From Rhizoctonia solani (lineage: Eukaryota > Basidiomycota > Agaricomycetes > Cantharellales > Ceratobasidiaceae), in the NCBI RefSeq assembly GCF_016906535.1, contig NC_057379.1, positions 1,674,001 to 1,738,000 on the forward strand: 64,000 nt of DNA, given 5' to 3'. Position numbers and translations under genes: made by a program. Positions 14,181 to 26,378 of the stretch are shown piece after piece (the stretch's first letter is position 1; each line of letters begins with the position of its first letter). Under the pieces are notes generated by a model that had not been told where the DNA came from, searched no databases, and was given only the letters and a program-made list of their open reading frames with translations.

Positions 14181-16835
14181 ATGTTGCGTCGCACATTGTT
14201 ATCAGCCTCACTCCTTCTTACCAGTTTCATCGCGCCTGCGTTTGCCGGGTTCGGTGTCAAGGAATCTGGGAACTCATTTGTAGTCGATACCGATGGCGGA
14301 CTGGTCTTTACAGGTTCGTAGTTATTCTTCCTTTTCTGTTTATTTGCTTACGCTTGTATTATTAGTTGATAAGCGAAATGGTGACATTACTTCTATGCTT
14401 TACAATGGCATTCAGGCCCAAGACCAGACTAAGCGCAGTCACATTGTGAGTTTGGCGAATAATGTATAGCAAAACCTATGCTCATTAAGCGTACCCGCAT
14501 GGTAGAGTTCCGGTCTGGGCAATGCACCATGCTCGTGGACCAAGATCGGGAACTACATCAAGATTACTTGCACGACCAGCACATTGACCCAGTACGTCTC
14601 AGCTTCCATACCCAACAAATATTTGGTTGAACGAGTGTACCCAGATACTACGTCGCCCAATACAAGAATCCTGGCATTCACATGGCCACCTAGTGAGTCT
14701 TTTTCGTGTCGCCTGCTTCCAAGAATCAAACAAGCTGATAATATTCCTTCAGCATTACCGCCGAACCATCGGTCGGAGAACTTCGCTTTATCGCTCGTCT
14801 TAATGCCAACACTATTCCTAATGGCCATGGTGCCTCTAAAGTCGCTGGATCTTCGAGCACCGTAGAGGGAAGCGATGTTTTCGTCGTCAGTGGTCAGACT
14901 CGCTCCAAGTGTGAGTATAGCGTTTGTTCGCTCTTGAAACGGGGGTTGAAATTGTTATGCGCAGTCTACTCCTCGAAGCAATTTATTGATGACCAAGTCC
15001 ATGGGGTGAGTTGTTTCATAAGTCAGAAAACATGTATGTTCTGATTTTGTATTGCGCTAGGCTACTGGATCTGGAATTGGCGCATACATGATTATTCCCG
15101 GTACTGGCTACGAGTCTGCTTCAGGTGGACCTTTCTTCCGCGAGTAAGTAATGTTGAATATGATTGTGCAACGGTCAACCGACATCATTTTAACGTTTCC
15201 CAGTATCAATAATCAGAACGGTAAGCCACCAGCATCAACCCTATGCCTACGTAATCTAACACAAGTTTCTTGTCCAGGTGGCCAACAAGAGGTTTATATA
15301 CATGAATTCGGGACACACGCAGACGGAGGACTACCGTATGGGCTTGCACGGGCCATACCTCTCCAATTTACCACCGGAAGCGTTCCTTCCGCGGACATTA
15401 GTGAGTCATCCCGACGCGCGTTGCTGAATTTCAGCGAAATAACACTATCGTACTCGCAGACCTGGCATTCTGGGATGGACTTGGGATCAAAGGTTACGTG
15501 CCTCGCTCCGGGCGTGGGTTCGTCAAGGGCAAGGCGAGTGGTGTGCCTTCCAACTATGCGGGGTTAGTTGTGGTTGGATGGTCCAACTCGGCTGCTCAAT
15601 ACTGGTATGACTCGTTCGACAGTTATTTTCCATGATGATTTCTCACCATTTTGTAGGGCGCGAGCAGAGGCAAGCACCGGAAACTACTTTTCCCCTGCTA
15701 TGAAGCCTGGAACCTACACCATGACAAGTAAGCGACTCTCGCCAATCATTTGAGCAAAGCGACTAATTCTGGACGATGAAAGTGTACAAGAGCGAGCTTG
15801 CGGTTGCTAAATCTACTGTGACCATCTCTGCGGGCCAAACTTCGACAGCCAATATTCAGTCTACCGAAGCGAATCCAAGCACAATTTGGCAGATTGGAGA
15901 ATTTGATGGTACTCCCCGAGGCTTCTTGAACGCCGAGTAAGTATTACCTTATTTCTTGTTTGCGATTTAGTGAAATAAAGCTCCGTATTCAAGCATGATC
16001 GAGACTATGCAGTACGTGTTGACGAATTTTGGTAAACTGAAAGAGCTTTACACTAATTATCCTGACTACAACTCTTAGCCCATCGGACAAACGGTATGTA
16101 ATTTATGTGCATATATGCGCGTTTATCGAACTCAATGAAATAATAGCATGCACGAATGGCTCCGAACTATACTGTTGGCCAGCAAGGTATTGGATACTTC
16201 CCAATGGCCATTTTCAAGGCGATCGGCCCTGCCACCGTCGGTGGGCCATGAATAGCTCCCAGACTGGGGCGCGTACACTCGAGATTGGGGTCACCCTGGC
16301 ATTCGCAGGTCAGCCCTATTGCTCAAATCAAGTTACAAAGTCCTGGCGGTACTAAAATACTTTTTATTTCGCAGGTGGTCGTCCTCAAGTTACGATCAAC
16401 GGTTGGACCGGACCGGCTCCTCCTGCTCCTAGTCAACCCAACAGCCGTGGCGTCACTCGCGGTAAGTTTATCTAAATTTTGCACAGAGGAAATAAATCTA
16501 AGGCGGCCCTTCAAGGAACATGGCGTGGAAACGTGCGTAATTTGCTAATACCTTTGATTCCATACTGAATACACTCCACCCATCAGAACACGCTTTACAC
16601 CGTAAAGATTCGTAAGTCGACATAGTTACAACTGTGAATTTGTTCTGATAAACGCATTTGCCATAGCCGCGGGAGTCCTCAAGTCCAACGAGGTCAACGT
16701 CATGACAATCAACGTTATATCCGGCTCTTCAGGTGATACTTACTTGTAGGTCATGTTCTGAATTTTTATATTTTGCGTGCTCACCAACCTCTTAGATCTC
16801 CCAATGTTGTGATCGACGCAGTCCGTCTTTATTAA
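14181..16835 (+). CDS. rhamnogalacturonan lyase (PL4), copy 1, frame-disrupted
   Basis: PL4 enzymes cut the rhamnogalacturonan-I backbone of pectin by beta-elimination outside the cell. A signal peptide ([22 protein letters not shown]) leads into [18 protein letters not shown]. Many small introns match those of copy 2. Compared with copy 2, four small gaps disturb the frame: about -2 near 15293-15300 and -1 near 15355-15362, which throw the conserved block [17 protein letters not shown] out of frame, and -1 near 16157-16176 plus -2 near 16228-16246, in the MHEW...SSQTGART region, where all frames meet a stop. Each pair restores the phase afterwards, and the end (VVIDAVRLY, stop 16833-16835) is intact. 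Either this copy is a pseudogene or the assembly has indel errors. Full-length product would be about 520-530 residues, as in the family. Confidence 0.82.
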
Positions 16836-17859
16836 AAGATTTACTACACTTTTTTTGGTATGATACTGTAGTAGGGCACGGCTTAATCAAATTTTATTTC
16901 CGTAAATCGCACGTAGTGTTCAGGCCAGGCACTAGGGTGTTCTGCGACTTCTATCTATGCAAGTGCACGCGAGGTTTCGAAAGGATATGGGGGGGGGTGA
17001 CGCTTATGGCCAATACAGAACCAGGTGGCCTTCACTTTCATAATGAGTTAGTGGAATGTGCATCATGCTAGCCGTGGACAAGTGAGCTCAAGACTACCAT
17101 TTTCAATCTAGTGCCAGAAATGATTTTTTCGCGTTTGTTTCCTCTGAGTGCCCTAATTCGATTGATCGCTCAAATTAAATCAAATAAAAGTGAAATCTTA
17201 CCCTGGCTGAGATGAGAGTCCTGCTTTGCTGGCATTGACTTGGGTGGTGTAATCCATGACACTTACGGTATCATTTTGCTATTGTGAATGTGTGGATGGG
17301 GAAGCATATATACAAACGGCCAAAGTAGTGCATGAGTTATCGCATTCCAAGACAATCCAGTAACTCTAACCCAAATAGCTAGCACATGAATGCTCTGTGG
17401 CTTCTATCCTCCAAGCGAGTGACGAGAATATCTAACTTCAAGAAATGAATGTCTGCAGAAATCATCCCCATTTGTCTATCAGGTGACTGGAAATCGCTCA
17501 TCGGCAATCATGAAACCTGTTGCTATGCTTGAGAATTAAGCAATTAGCCTTATCCGGAAGTGAGAATACTCACTGGAAGATCCTCGGATACGCTCTGTGT
17601 TTTCAGCGCTGTAATCGGGAACAAATGTTTGATTTGTCCACATGGTATTCCGTTCTTAACGAACGGCAGAAGTGTCACGTTTCGTTCGCTAATGCTTCTC
17701 CATGCTGATATATCCATAATTCCATGGGCATAAACGTGCGCCAAGAATTGTTTGCTCTTTTCAAAGACAAGACAACTCGGCACGCGTGTCGCAGAATGAG
17801 GTATAAATGTATTCAACTGAAGATTGGATCCCGCCGGAGTATCACCTGGAGTTTCCGCA
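16836..17859. other. intergenic between the two PL4 genes
   Basis: No gene seen. An open frame on the minus strand at 17550-17990 is a shadow of the PL4 first exon plus promoter DNA. A TATA-like box for the second gene is at 17802-17808. Confidence 0.5.
17802..17808 (+). promoter_or_regulatory. TATA-like box of PL4 copy 2
   Basis: TATAAAT sits 58 bp before the ATG at 17860. Confidence 0.5.
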
Positions 17860-20506
17860 ATGTTTAGACGAACTCTGTTATCTGCGTCGCTCCTTCTTGC
17901 CAGTTTCATTGCGCCTGCATTTGCCGGGTTCGGTGTCAAGGAGTCGGGCAACTCATTTGTAGTTGATACCGATGGTGGGCTGGTATTCACAGGTCGGCGA
18001 TTTAGTTTTTATAATTACTAATATCTCACAATTACACCCATATGTACATGTAGTCAACAAACAAAGTGGAGATATTACCTCCATGCTCTACAATGGCATT
18101 CAGGCGCAAGATCAAACTAAGTTTAGTCATATTGTGAGTCATGGAGTCAAGTTGAGCGATAACATGGCTCACCACAAATACTGCCTATCAGGGATCGGGC
18201 CTTGGGAATGCACCATGTTCATGGACCAAGATTGGCAATTACATCAAGATTACTTGCACCACCAGTACTCTGACCCAGTAAGTCGTAATCGTATCGTTTG
18301 ACGCATATTGATTAAATACGCCATATAGATACTATGTTGCTCAGTATAAAAACCCAGCCATCCACATGGCTACCTAGTAAGTTTATAGTAGTGCCAGTGC
18401 TACTAGTACCAGATAGAGTACTAATATCCATCAGTATCACCGCCGAGCCTTCGGTTGGAGAGCTCCGATTCATTGCTCGTCTCAACAGAGCAAGTATCCC
18501 TAATGGATATGGAGCGGCGAATATTGCTGGAAGTTCGGGTGCTATTGAAGGAAGTGATGTTTTCACAGTGAGCGGTCAAACCCGCTCCAAATGTAAGTCG
18601 CATTGTTTACATTTTATGGTAAATCAGGGCTGAAACACATCCAAGTCTATTCTTCGAAACAGTTCATCGATGATCAAGTACATGGGGTGCGTTGCTTACC
18701 AAGTATTGTATGCGTTGCCTTGGCTGACCCTCTTGGTTAGGTCACTGGACCAGGGATCGGCGCCTACATGATTATTCCAGGCACCGGCTATGAATCTTCC
18801 TCGGGTGGTCCATTCTTCCGAGAGTGAGTGCATTCTATTCAACACTTTTGTTGGTTAGTCCGCTAAATTATCAGCATATTAATAGCATCAATAACCAAGG
18901 TGGTGAGTACTATGGCTTCGCGCATACAGAGCTAGGCCACCCATACTGATTCACCCTCCCCAGGAAGCATCCAAGAACTGTACTATTACATGAACTCCGG
19001 GCACACACAAACCGAAGCATACCGTATGGGCTTGCACGGTCCGTACCTACTTCAGTTTACCACTGGAAGTACTCCTTCAGCAAATATCAGTGAGTCACTT
19101 TATATATTGTAACATTTTCAGACTATAGATATCCCGTACTTGCAGATTTGGCATTCTGGGACGGCCTCGGAATCAAAGGCTACGTGCCTGTATCTGGTCG
19201 CGGATATGCCAAGGGCAAGGCTAGTGGTGTACCTTCTAACTTTGCTAGCTTGGTGGTTGTGGCTTGGAGTAACTCTGCTGCCCAGTATTGGTAAGCTCGT
19301 TCACATGTAAATATAGTGAAACCAGCGCCATTCTAACATGATTATAGGGCCCGTGCGGATGCAGCACTGGCAACTATTACTCGCCAGCAATGAAACCAGG
19401 AACATATACCATGACAAGTAAGCTTTGAGTAAAACGCTTTGGGGAAGATGCCTAACTAGACCTCATGGTGAAAGTGTACAAGAGCGAGCTTGTTGTGGCT
19501 ACTACCATGGTTAACATCGGGGCCGGTCAAACAATAACGGCCAACATAAAGTCCACAGAGGCAACCCCGGCTGTGATATGGCAACTTGGGGAATTTGATG
19601 GAACGCCTCGTGGTTTCTTAAACGCAGAGTTGGTGTATTCAGACTACATGCGCATATATCAAACATCTAACATGTCAATTTCCAGCATGATTGAGACCAT
19701 GCAGTAAGTCTAGATTTTCTTTGTAAAGCTGAAAGTCGTACTCGGAATTGACTATCCTGAAGCCCTTCAGACAAACGGTACGCAAAACAATGTATTTACA
19801 CGCGTTTGGTGAAGCTAATGGGTTAACCAGTATGCACGAATGGCCTCGTACTATTACCATCGGCCAACAAGGCGAGGGCTACTTCCCAATGGCTATCTTC
19901 AAGGCTATCGCTCCCGCTGTCATCCGCTTTTCAGTAGACAGCTCGCAAACCGGAGCTCGCACCCTCCAAATCGGTATCACTCTGGCATTCGCTGGTATGT
20001 ACCTTTACATTATATGGAATAAACGTATCGAAACTCAATCTGAATGATACACTAGGTGGTCGTCCCCAAGTCACAATCAATAATTGGACCGGACCCACGT
20101 ACAGCCCGCCTGACCAGCCTAATAGCCGTGGTGTGACTCGGGGTAAGCTTCTTTCATTAGTGTTTATTCGCCTGCTTGACATTATTCAATTTCAGGTACT
20201 TGGCGTGGAAATGTAAGTAGAAGAAGCCAGGTCCATCCAAGCACACTAACATCGCCCTCTAGAATATCATGTACACTATCAACATCCGTATGTTATACCA
20301 GTTTGTACCCGGATGCTTGCTAATAACGTTTCATTTAGCTGCGGGAGTACTTGTGTCCACCGGCAGGAATGTTCTGACAATCACCGTAATCTCCGGTTCT
20401 TCCGGAGACGCGTACTTGTACGTAACTCGGCGTTGATCATGTACTCTTCTCTAACCACCTTTTCAGATCGCCCAACATTGTCGTCGATGCCATCCGCCTC
20501 TATTAA
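17860..20506 (+). CDS. rhamnogalacturonan lyase (PL4), copy 2
   Basis: This is the tandem partner of the 14181 gene, with the same exon pattern. A signal peptide ([22 protein letters not shown]) is followed by the lyase domain: [94 protein letters not shown] carbohydrate-binding-like end carries TWRGN and VVDAIRLY. The conserved SGHxQTE block is in frame here, unlike copy 1. One base appears to be missing near 19361-19364, where GCA-GC-ACT-GGC should read as Ala-Ser/Ala-Thr-Gly by comparison with copy 1; without it the frame runs into TGA before [12 protein letters not shown]. Role: secreted pectin degradation. Confidence 0.87.
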
Positions 20507-20880
20507 AGGTAGCATTACGTCACATTTTCTGTCATTAGGATGTATTAGCACCTGTTCAATTCAATTCCCATACACGCGTCTCAGCGGCAAGGGTCCTAGA
20601 GATCACATGATCGCGTGACCACAATAGACTCTGTAAATGTATTAACGCAACCATGATCATCGACTACGAGCAAGATCTCTTACTCACCTATGCACCTCAA
20701 AATACCTTAATTCCCTAACAAGCATTACTTTTGCGCCAAGATTATTCGCTTCGCCACAGGTTGGGCGGGTGCCGAAAATTAGGACCCTCAAACACGTGTC
20801 TGAGTTGTCGTTTCCGAGGAAAACCTGGGGAACCCAAGTTACACGTCGTCATTTCAAGTTCCGGTTTGGACTCGCCCACA
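20507..20880. other. intergenic between PL4 copy 2 and the ubiquitin-like cluster
   Basis: Nothing recognisable beyond likely terminator/UTR and promoter sequence. Confidence 0.4.
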
Positions 20881-21643
20881 ATGTCCAGCATCAGCAGGTC
20901 ATACAGCAAACGAAGCTCTTCCTCTATCGGAGAGAAAGTTTCGAAACATTTGACATTTCTTGCTGCTGAGTATCAAGGGAGAAAAGTCACCATTAGACGT
21001 AATCCGGAATATCAGGTTCGCCACGGTTCATCAACCCTTTTTTCTTGTTGTTCTTTTACTCAACCGGCTTTGAAAAAAATTTAGGAAACAATAGCATCTG
21101 TACGGAGGGCGTTCAACTCACTGAGTCGTACTCCTGCGAGTCAGATATTGCTCTTTGCGCGTTTCGAAGAGTTCGGAGACGATTTGCAAGTCACCGAGGA
21201 GCTATGGTCGGACCTACTTCCCAGACTCATGTTGGTGACTGTTATTCTCGATGACTTTTCTCCGTCCCCGCCTCCGCCGCCACCGCTCGTCGGCGACACA
21301 AGTTCCGGGAGCCATACAGAAGCGTATGGAACATTGCAAAGTGAGTTAAATGTGCTAATATATCACTGGTAGCGACTAAACTATCGTAGTCTTTGCCAAA
21401 ACATTTACTGGCAAGACTATTCGACTCTTGGTACATCCTGAGGACACAATAGAGAATGTCAAACAGAAGATTCAGGACAAAGAAGGCATACTATCAAAAC
21501 AACAACGTCTCATATTTGGTGGTCAACGACTGTCCGACACCATGACCGTTACCGAATGCAAGATTGGGTCGGGCGATATCATGGACCTGGTAGTCTCAAT
21601 GCGAGAGAAGTCGTTGTCACGCCGTACAAGTACTGGTGATTAA
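20881..21643 (+). CDS. two-domain ubiquitin-like protein (cluster member 1)
   Basis: Three exons (20881-21015, 21085-21340, 21390-21643) give 214 residues. Residues ~24-95 form a domain shared by all four cluster members ([20 protein letters not shown], then [12 protein letters not shown], ending [10 protein letters not shown]). I read it as a divergent ubiquitin-like fold, by pattern only. After a Pro-rich linker (SPSPPPPPP), residues ~130-205 are a clear ubiquitin homologue: [40 protein letters not shown]. The protein ends soon after, without the terminal GG needed for conjugation, so it is probably not a modifier but a ubiquitin-domain protein. The last intron falls inside the LQIF codons, a position shared with member 2. 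Confidence 0.82.
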
Positions 21644-22025
21644 TAATCGGACAAAGTTCTCGATGAGACATTGGTTAGTGGTATAGCCAACCAGACTTAT
21701 GAAGGGAGAGAAAACCTAGAAGAATTTTGGAGACGGAGAGCGCATGATTCGTTGCGTACTTTAGAGTAGCCAATAATTAATTATATAATACAATTATGGA
21801 CATGTATTTTATGTAACAACGATGTGTTGAGGACATGGAATGATCTAAAGTGGACGCGAAGCACTGGTTATGGAGGACTTCTTGGAGACTACAATACAAT
21901 AGAGTGCCGTTTTCGACTCGAAAAAGATAAACCACCTCAGAGCCACCTGAAAGCACGTGGCATTTTCGGTTTTGATTTCAGCCACATCTATTGTTCAAGT
22001 CGCATCCCTCGTAAAATATAAGGAA
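21644..22025. other. intergenic between cluster members 1 and 2
   Basis: No gene seen. Confidence 0.4.
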
Positions 22026-23647
22026 TGGCAGACAGACTCAGAGCTCGATGAAATAATTCTGCTGTTAGTCAAAGGTCCACATCCGGGCCTCCAATTTTTC
22101 TAGTGGCGGAATACAACGGTCGGAAGGTCACTGTCCCACGGAATCCGGACTACCAGGTAAGGTACCTTGACGAGTCCAACTCGCATTCGGAATATAGTGT
22201 TAACAAATTACTTTTCATTCTCAATTAAGGAGACTATCGCATCAATCAAGAATAGTTTCCGTAGGCTCGCAGCGGTGCATGACTATCAACTCTTTATCTT
22301 TGCCTTCCTTGAAGAAGTGAAAGGTGACGTTCAAATCACTGAAAGCGTGTGGGAAAACCTCGTAGCAAGTCTCATGGAAATCCGAATTCAGCTCGACGAT
22401 GAGCCAGATGTCTCATTAGTTCAGCCAGAACCCATGATAAATCAGTCCAGCGTTCGCCTCAATCATGCACCAGCGCCAACTTCCAATCCACTCCAGAATC
22501 GGATCTCACATAGAAAATTAACTGGGAGCTTCCAGATTTTCGGCAAGTTCTAATCTTCTGCGTTTAAAAATCATTTCATATTGCTGACCTTGCAATGCAT
22601 GTATAGTCGTAACGCTGACAGGCAAAACCATCGCGGTCGGGGTTGATTCGAGCGACACCATAGCCAGCCTGAAAAGCAAGATCCAGGATCGAGAGGGCAT
22701 CCCAACTAACCACCAACGTCTCATTATGGCTGGAAGGCAACTGGAGGATAAAGCTACGTTAATGGATTATAACATTCAGCACGAGTCAATCGTTCACTTG
22801 GTATGCCGACTGGTTGGGGGCAAACCGATCATCTACATCTTCCCTGCAAGCACAGTGAAAGATGTTCGCGTTCATCTTTCGTTAACTCGATCATGGAGCT
22901 TCTCTGAATCTATCCCCCAGCGGAAGTCAGCACTCTGACAGGTGGCCAAACAATCGATTGGACCGTTGATGCCAAGCCAGACGGGACTTTATTTGACAAG
23001 GTAGCAAACCGCGAGGTCGCATATTTGTTCTGGGAGGCACAGTGAGCAAGTGTTCAAGTCGACTATTAAGCGTAACACTAACCCAGTGTCCAAACAGCAC
23101 CAGCCCTAGACTCCCTTCACCCCCTGTCACTCGACCTGGTACTCCGGTTGAGATATCAGCGCTCACCTTCGATCCATCGAGCCCCGTTTTACTGTCTAGC
23201 CAATCTGCTCTTCTGCCTTTTGACAAAATCACGGGCTACATTGACGATGTGCTGTTGGCGCCCGGATTTCATCTTGAAGCAAGAACCTCATTCATTACGT
23301 CGGTAACCTTGTTTCCGTCACCTGATTTGAAAGTTAACTCATTCCTGCATAGATACTGGCTTCCAAGTCTCTCAAGGCATGCATACGTCTCGCTGAGGTT
23401 CCTACCTCAGGAAGAATACGAAAAGGCAGCTCCGTTGAATATAACGCCAGCTCCTGAAGTCATAACGCGAGTGTTTATGCTATTTAGAGGCGTTGAAGAA
23501 AGTCAAGTTGAGTTCTGGTCGGATGCTGCAGGAATGGCATGCCAGGATGTTACTGTTTGGAGGGATGTGGTAGGGGTTGATATTGAGAAGACGCTGAACA
23601 GATCTTTATATCGTGTTTTGGAATGGGGTGGTATGGAAGTGAAATAA
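22026..23647 (+). CDS. ubiquitin-like protein with extra C-terminal domain (cluster member 2), frame-disrupted
   Basis: The exons are about 22026-22156, 22230-22542, 22607 to ~23042 and 23099 onward, the last with one more intron near 23300-23351. The shared N-terminal domain ([29 protein letters not shown]) is followed by a ubiquitin domain ([33 protein letters not shown]). Then comes a third domain I know from other mushroom proteins: [94 protein letters not shown]. Two lesions are seen. An in-frame TGA follows eight codons (22050-22052), and one C seems missing from the C5 run at 22914-22918, where [13 protein letters not shown] is expected. The second intron uses a GC donor (22543). Function unknown. 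Confidence 0.78.
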
Positions 23648-24662
23648 CGGGCAATAACCCATAGGTGATTGAACTTTACATTGTCTGTTAGATTGATTGC
23701 AGTACACAAATTGATATGATATTGAATACCAATAAACAATGCAATTTTCCTTGGGCCGTTCATGGAGTAGTATGTAATGGCGAGAGGCTGGTTTGGAAGG
23801 ATTCTGGAAACGGTTTAATAAAGCCCAACAACCAACAACCTGCGGGTATTTGGGGAATCTCCCGCATAAATGTCACTGATCGAGAGCTAGGAGATGTTCG
23901 CTATTTTTCAAGTTTTGTCCATGTTCGGGAGGATTTCTGATGGTTACGGCCATTGGGTCTACGCGGGTCGACAGCCAGACAAGTGGTGGGTGAAAACAGT
24001 GAAAATTAGTAACATCCCGTCATGTTTGGCTATGCTATCGCCCTATGAGTGGGTATAATTTCTTTGAAATAGAATAATTACCAGTGTACTAGCGAGATAA
24101 TCGGTTAAGTGAAAGGGAATATGTATGTTTGAATCGAGCTTTAGTTTGCGCATATAGTGTGGATGCATATGGTCGTAAACATAAATCAACGTAAGGCAGT
24201 TTTAAATTTTACTCGCGTATTTATCGACTAATACCACCGCTCGAGCGAAAATGAGGTGGGTACATATCAGATTTTTGCAGGAGGACGAGGTCGATTTCTC
24301 AGCCTCGTGACCGAACCATTTTTAAGTATCTTTGTGGACCTTAACCAAAAAAATAAACTGAATTTAAACTTCGGGTGAGGTAACAAAGTCTGGCGCCTGA
24401 ACTAGTCATTTTAACGGTAAGTAATTCATCGGAGCGCTCAGGAAAACTCCACCGGCCTTCCATGGGCCCTCTTTGGAGATTTGGCTTGCTTCGAGTTCCT
24501 AATGAAGTAAAGCTATGTTCAAAGTACTCAAAAAAACGTACTAGCACGTGCATTCCAATTAAATTACCCCTAATTTTGTGCTTACGCTTTACGTTAACAA
24601 AAATCAAGCGGATTGGAGTCTTTTACTTCATTCCAGAAACTCATTCACAAACTACCAGGACG
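23648..24662. other. intergenic between cluster members 2 and 3
   Basis: No gene seen. The 24341-24607 minus frame has no family features. Confidence 0.45.
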
Positions 24663-25668
24663 ATGTCGAGTCAGATGTCCTTCTCGAGCACTAATTCTAC
24701 AAGTGTTGGCACTCAAAGTAGTAGAGAACCACTACCTTTCTTAGTGGCACAGTATGAAGGCCAGAAGTTCACGGTTCTCCGAAGCATCAGTTACCAGGTA
24801 CGATATTTAGAGGATACCAAACCCTCGAACCGTCTTTCGACCTAACTCTCGTTCGTTAATCAGAGTACAATCGCATCAGTAAAAAGGAACATCGCCAGCC
24901 TCCAAGAGACACTAGACGATCATATCTTCATACTCGCAATACTTCCAGGAGTATGCGACTATGTTCGAATCACAAAAGATGTCTGGGCGAGCCTCTGTGA
25001 TAAGCTGATGGTTGTTCGAGTAGAACAGGATACATATGATTGGTCTAAGTCCTCGAAGCGCGAATGTTCCCCCGAAATACGTACCGACAAAAAACGCGCC
25101 AAATACAACCGGCCGTCCAGCGATCAAGGGCTCCCAGTCGGTGAAAATGCCGTAGCCGAAAGTTCACAGGTATTAGCTAGGGCAATGCGGGATTGCCGCG
25201 AGAGCCACGGCGGACAATTCAGTAATATTGAGCATGGGAGCCCATGGGGGTAGGCTATTTCAAGCGAAATGAATTCAATTAATGCTAACTATCGTATTAT
25301 GAAGGGGTGGCAAAAATATTGGCCAAATGAAGTTCAACAAAAGAAGAACAAAACGAGGCCCGAACTTGAAACCCTCAACCTGGAGTTATTCCAATGATGG
25401 CCTCGATCGGTTCTCACCAAATCATCGAGCAGAAGGAGACATCCATCTATCCCCTAAACACTCCGACAGTGACTCGTTTGACCATTGGGTCTGTCGCATA
25501 GTCAGGGGAAGAAAGTCATGGTACAGAGTTCTGGGAAAAGAGCCGCATCCCAGCCTGAGAAACTACGTTTTAAGGGAAGGAACAGTAAGGTTACCGCCAA
25601 AATGGGTGCTTCCTGGGACTTTGCGTTGCGCAGAGTATAGGCTCAACCGAGATCTCGATCTATATTAG
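24663..25668 (+). CDS. ubiquitin-like N-domain protein with novel C-terminal domain (cluster member 3)
   Basis: Three exons (24663-24797, 24864-25249, 25305-25668) sum to 885 nt, 294 residues. The N-terminal domain matches members 1, 2 and 4 (FLVAQYEGQKFTVLRSISYQ, then STIASVKRNIASL). A charged, disordered middle (CSPEIRTDKKRAKYNRPSS) ends in GSPWGG at the exon 2/3 join. The C-terminal ~100 residues (TWSYSNDGLDRFSPNHR, FDHWVCRIVRGRKSWY, NYVLREGTVRLPPKWVLP) match only member 4 and no domain I recognise. It has no ubiquitin domain, signal peptide or membrane segment. Exon 2 is 386 nt in both members 3 and 4, which supports the model. Confidence 0.78.
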
Positions 25669-26378
25669 TGAGGCTGGGTGAATAATTCTGGGCATTGGCT
25701 GTGTATATTCGTAGGTCTGTGGAATCGTGCTGGTCACCCCCCTTGTTGCGCTCTGCTGCAATATCTCCTGAATGCACAAACTCTTGTATATATCGATTCA
25801 ACCGCGTAATCATACTATGGACATAGTATCTCAAGGCCCCGAACAGACGCCGTTGAAAGACGACTACATTCAGCACGACTTACGCTAAAGACAAATATCG
25901 AGCGTGTGATGAGTAAATGTATTATCCTTTCATTTCTCTCAATTACGTTTTGCACATTGAATTCAATAGAGTGCCAATTAGATAATAATTTGATTGTTTC
26001 ACAATCTACTTTGCTGTCATATTCGTGCATATAGTATCGTAGTGTCAAGCATAATGTGCCGACGACAAGAGAAAATTCTAGTGAGCGAGCGTCGCCAAGC
26101 ATCAAGATTCATCGATACACCTCTCTGGAGATATTCGGATTGAAGACCTTAAGTTCCCGGAACCTTGGTGGCAAATCGCCCTCCTAGACATTTTGGGTAA
26201 GCTCGTAATGTGGTTGAGCTCCAACGAGGCTTTTTGGAAGCTTCTTGCTACGTATACAATTAGTGCGCTATGTCGTCATGAGTATAGTCTCCTCTGCAAT
26301 AGGACTGAATAACCCCCCCCCCCCGCGCTTCCTTCTTTTCACGCAATCTTACTCTCTTTCTCACGACTCGCCAACGAT
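25669..26378. other. intergenic between cluster members 3 and 4
   Basis: No gene seen; minus-strand frames at 25643-26105 are unsupported. A run of about 12 C lies near 26312-26324, just upstream of member 4. Confidence 0.45.

Noticed and set aside
26312..26324. Long C run that might suggest telomere-like or G-quadruplex sequence
   Set aside because: A single homopolymer without repeated units; more likely low complexity or a base-calling problem.
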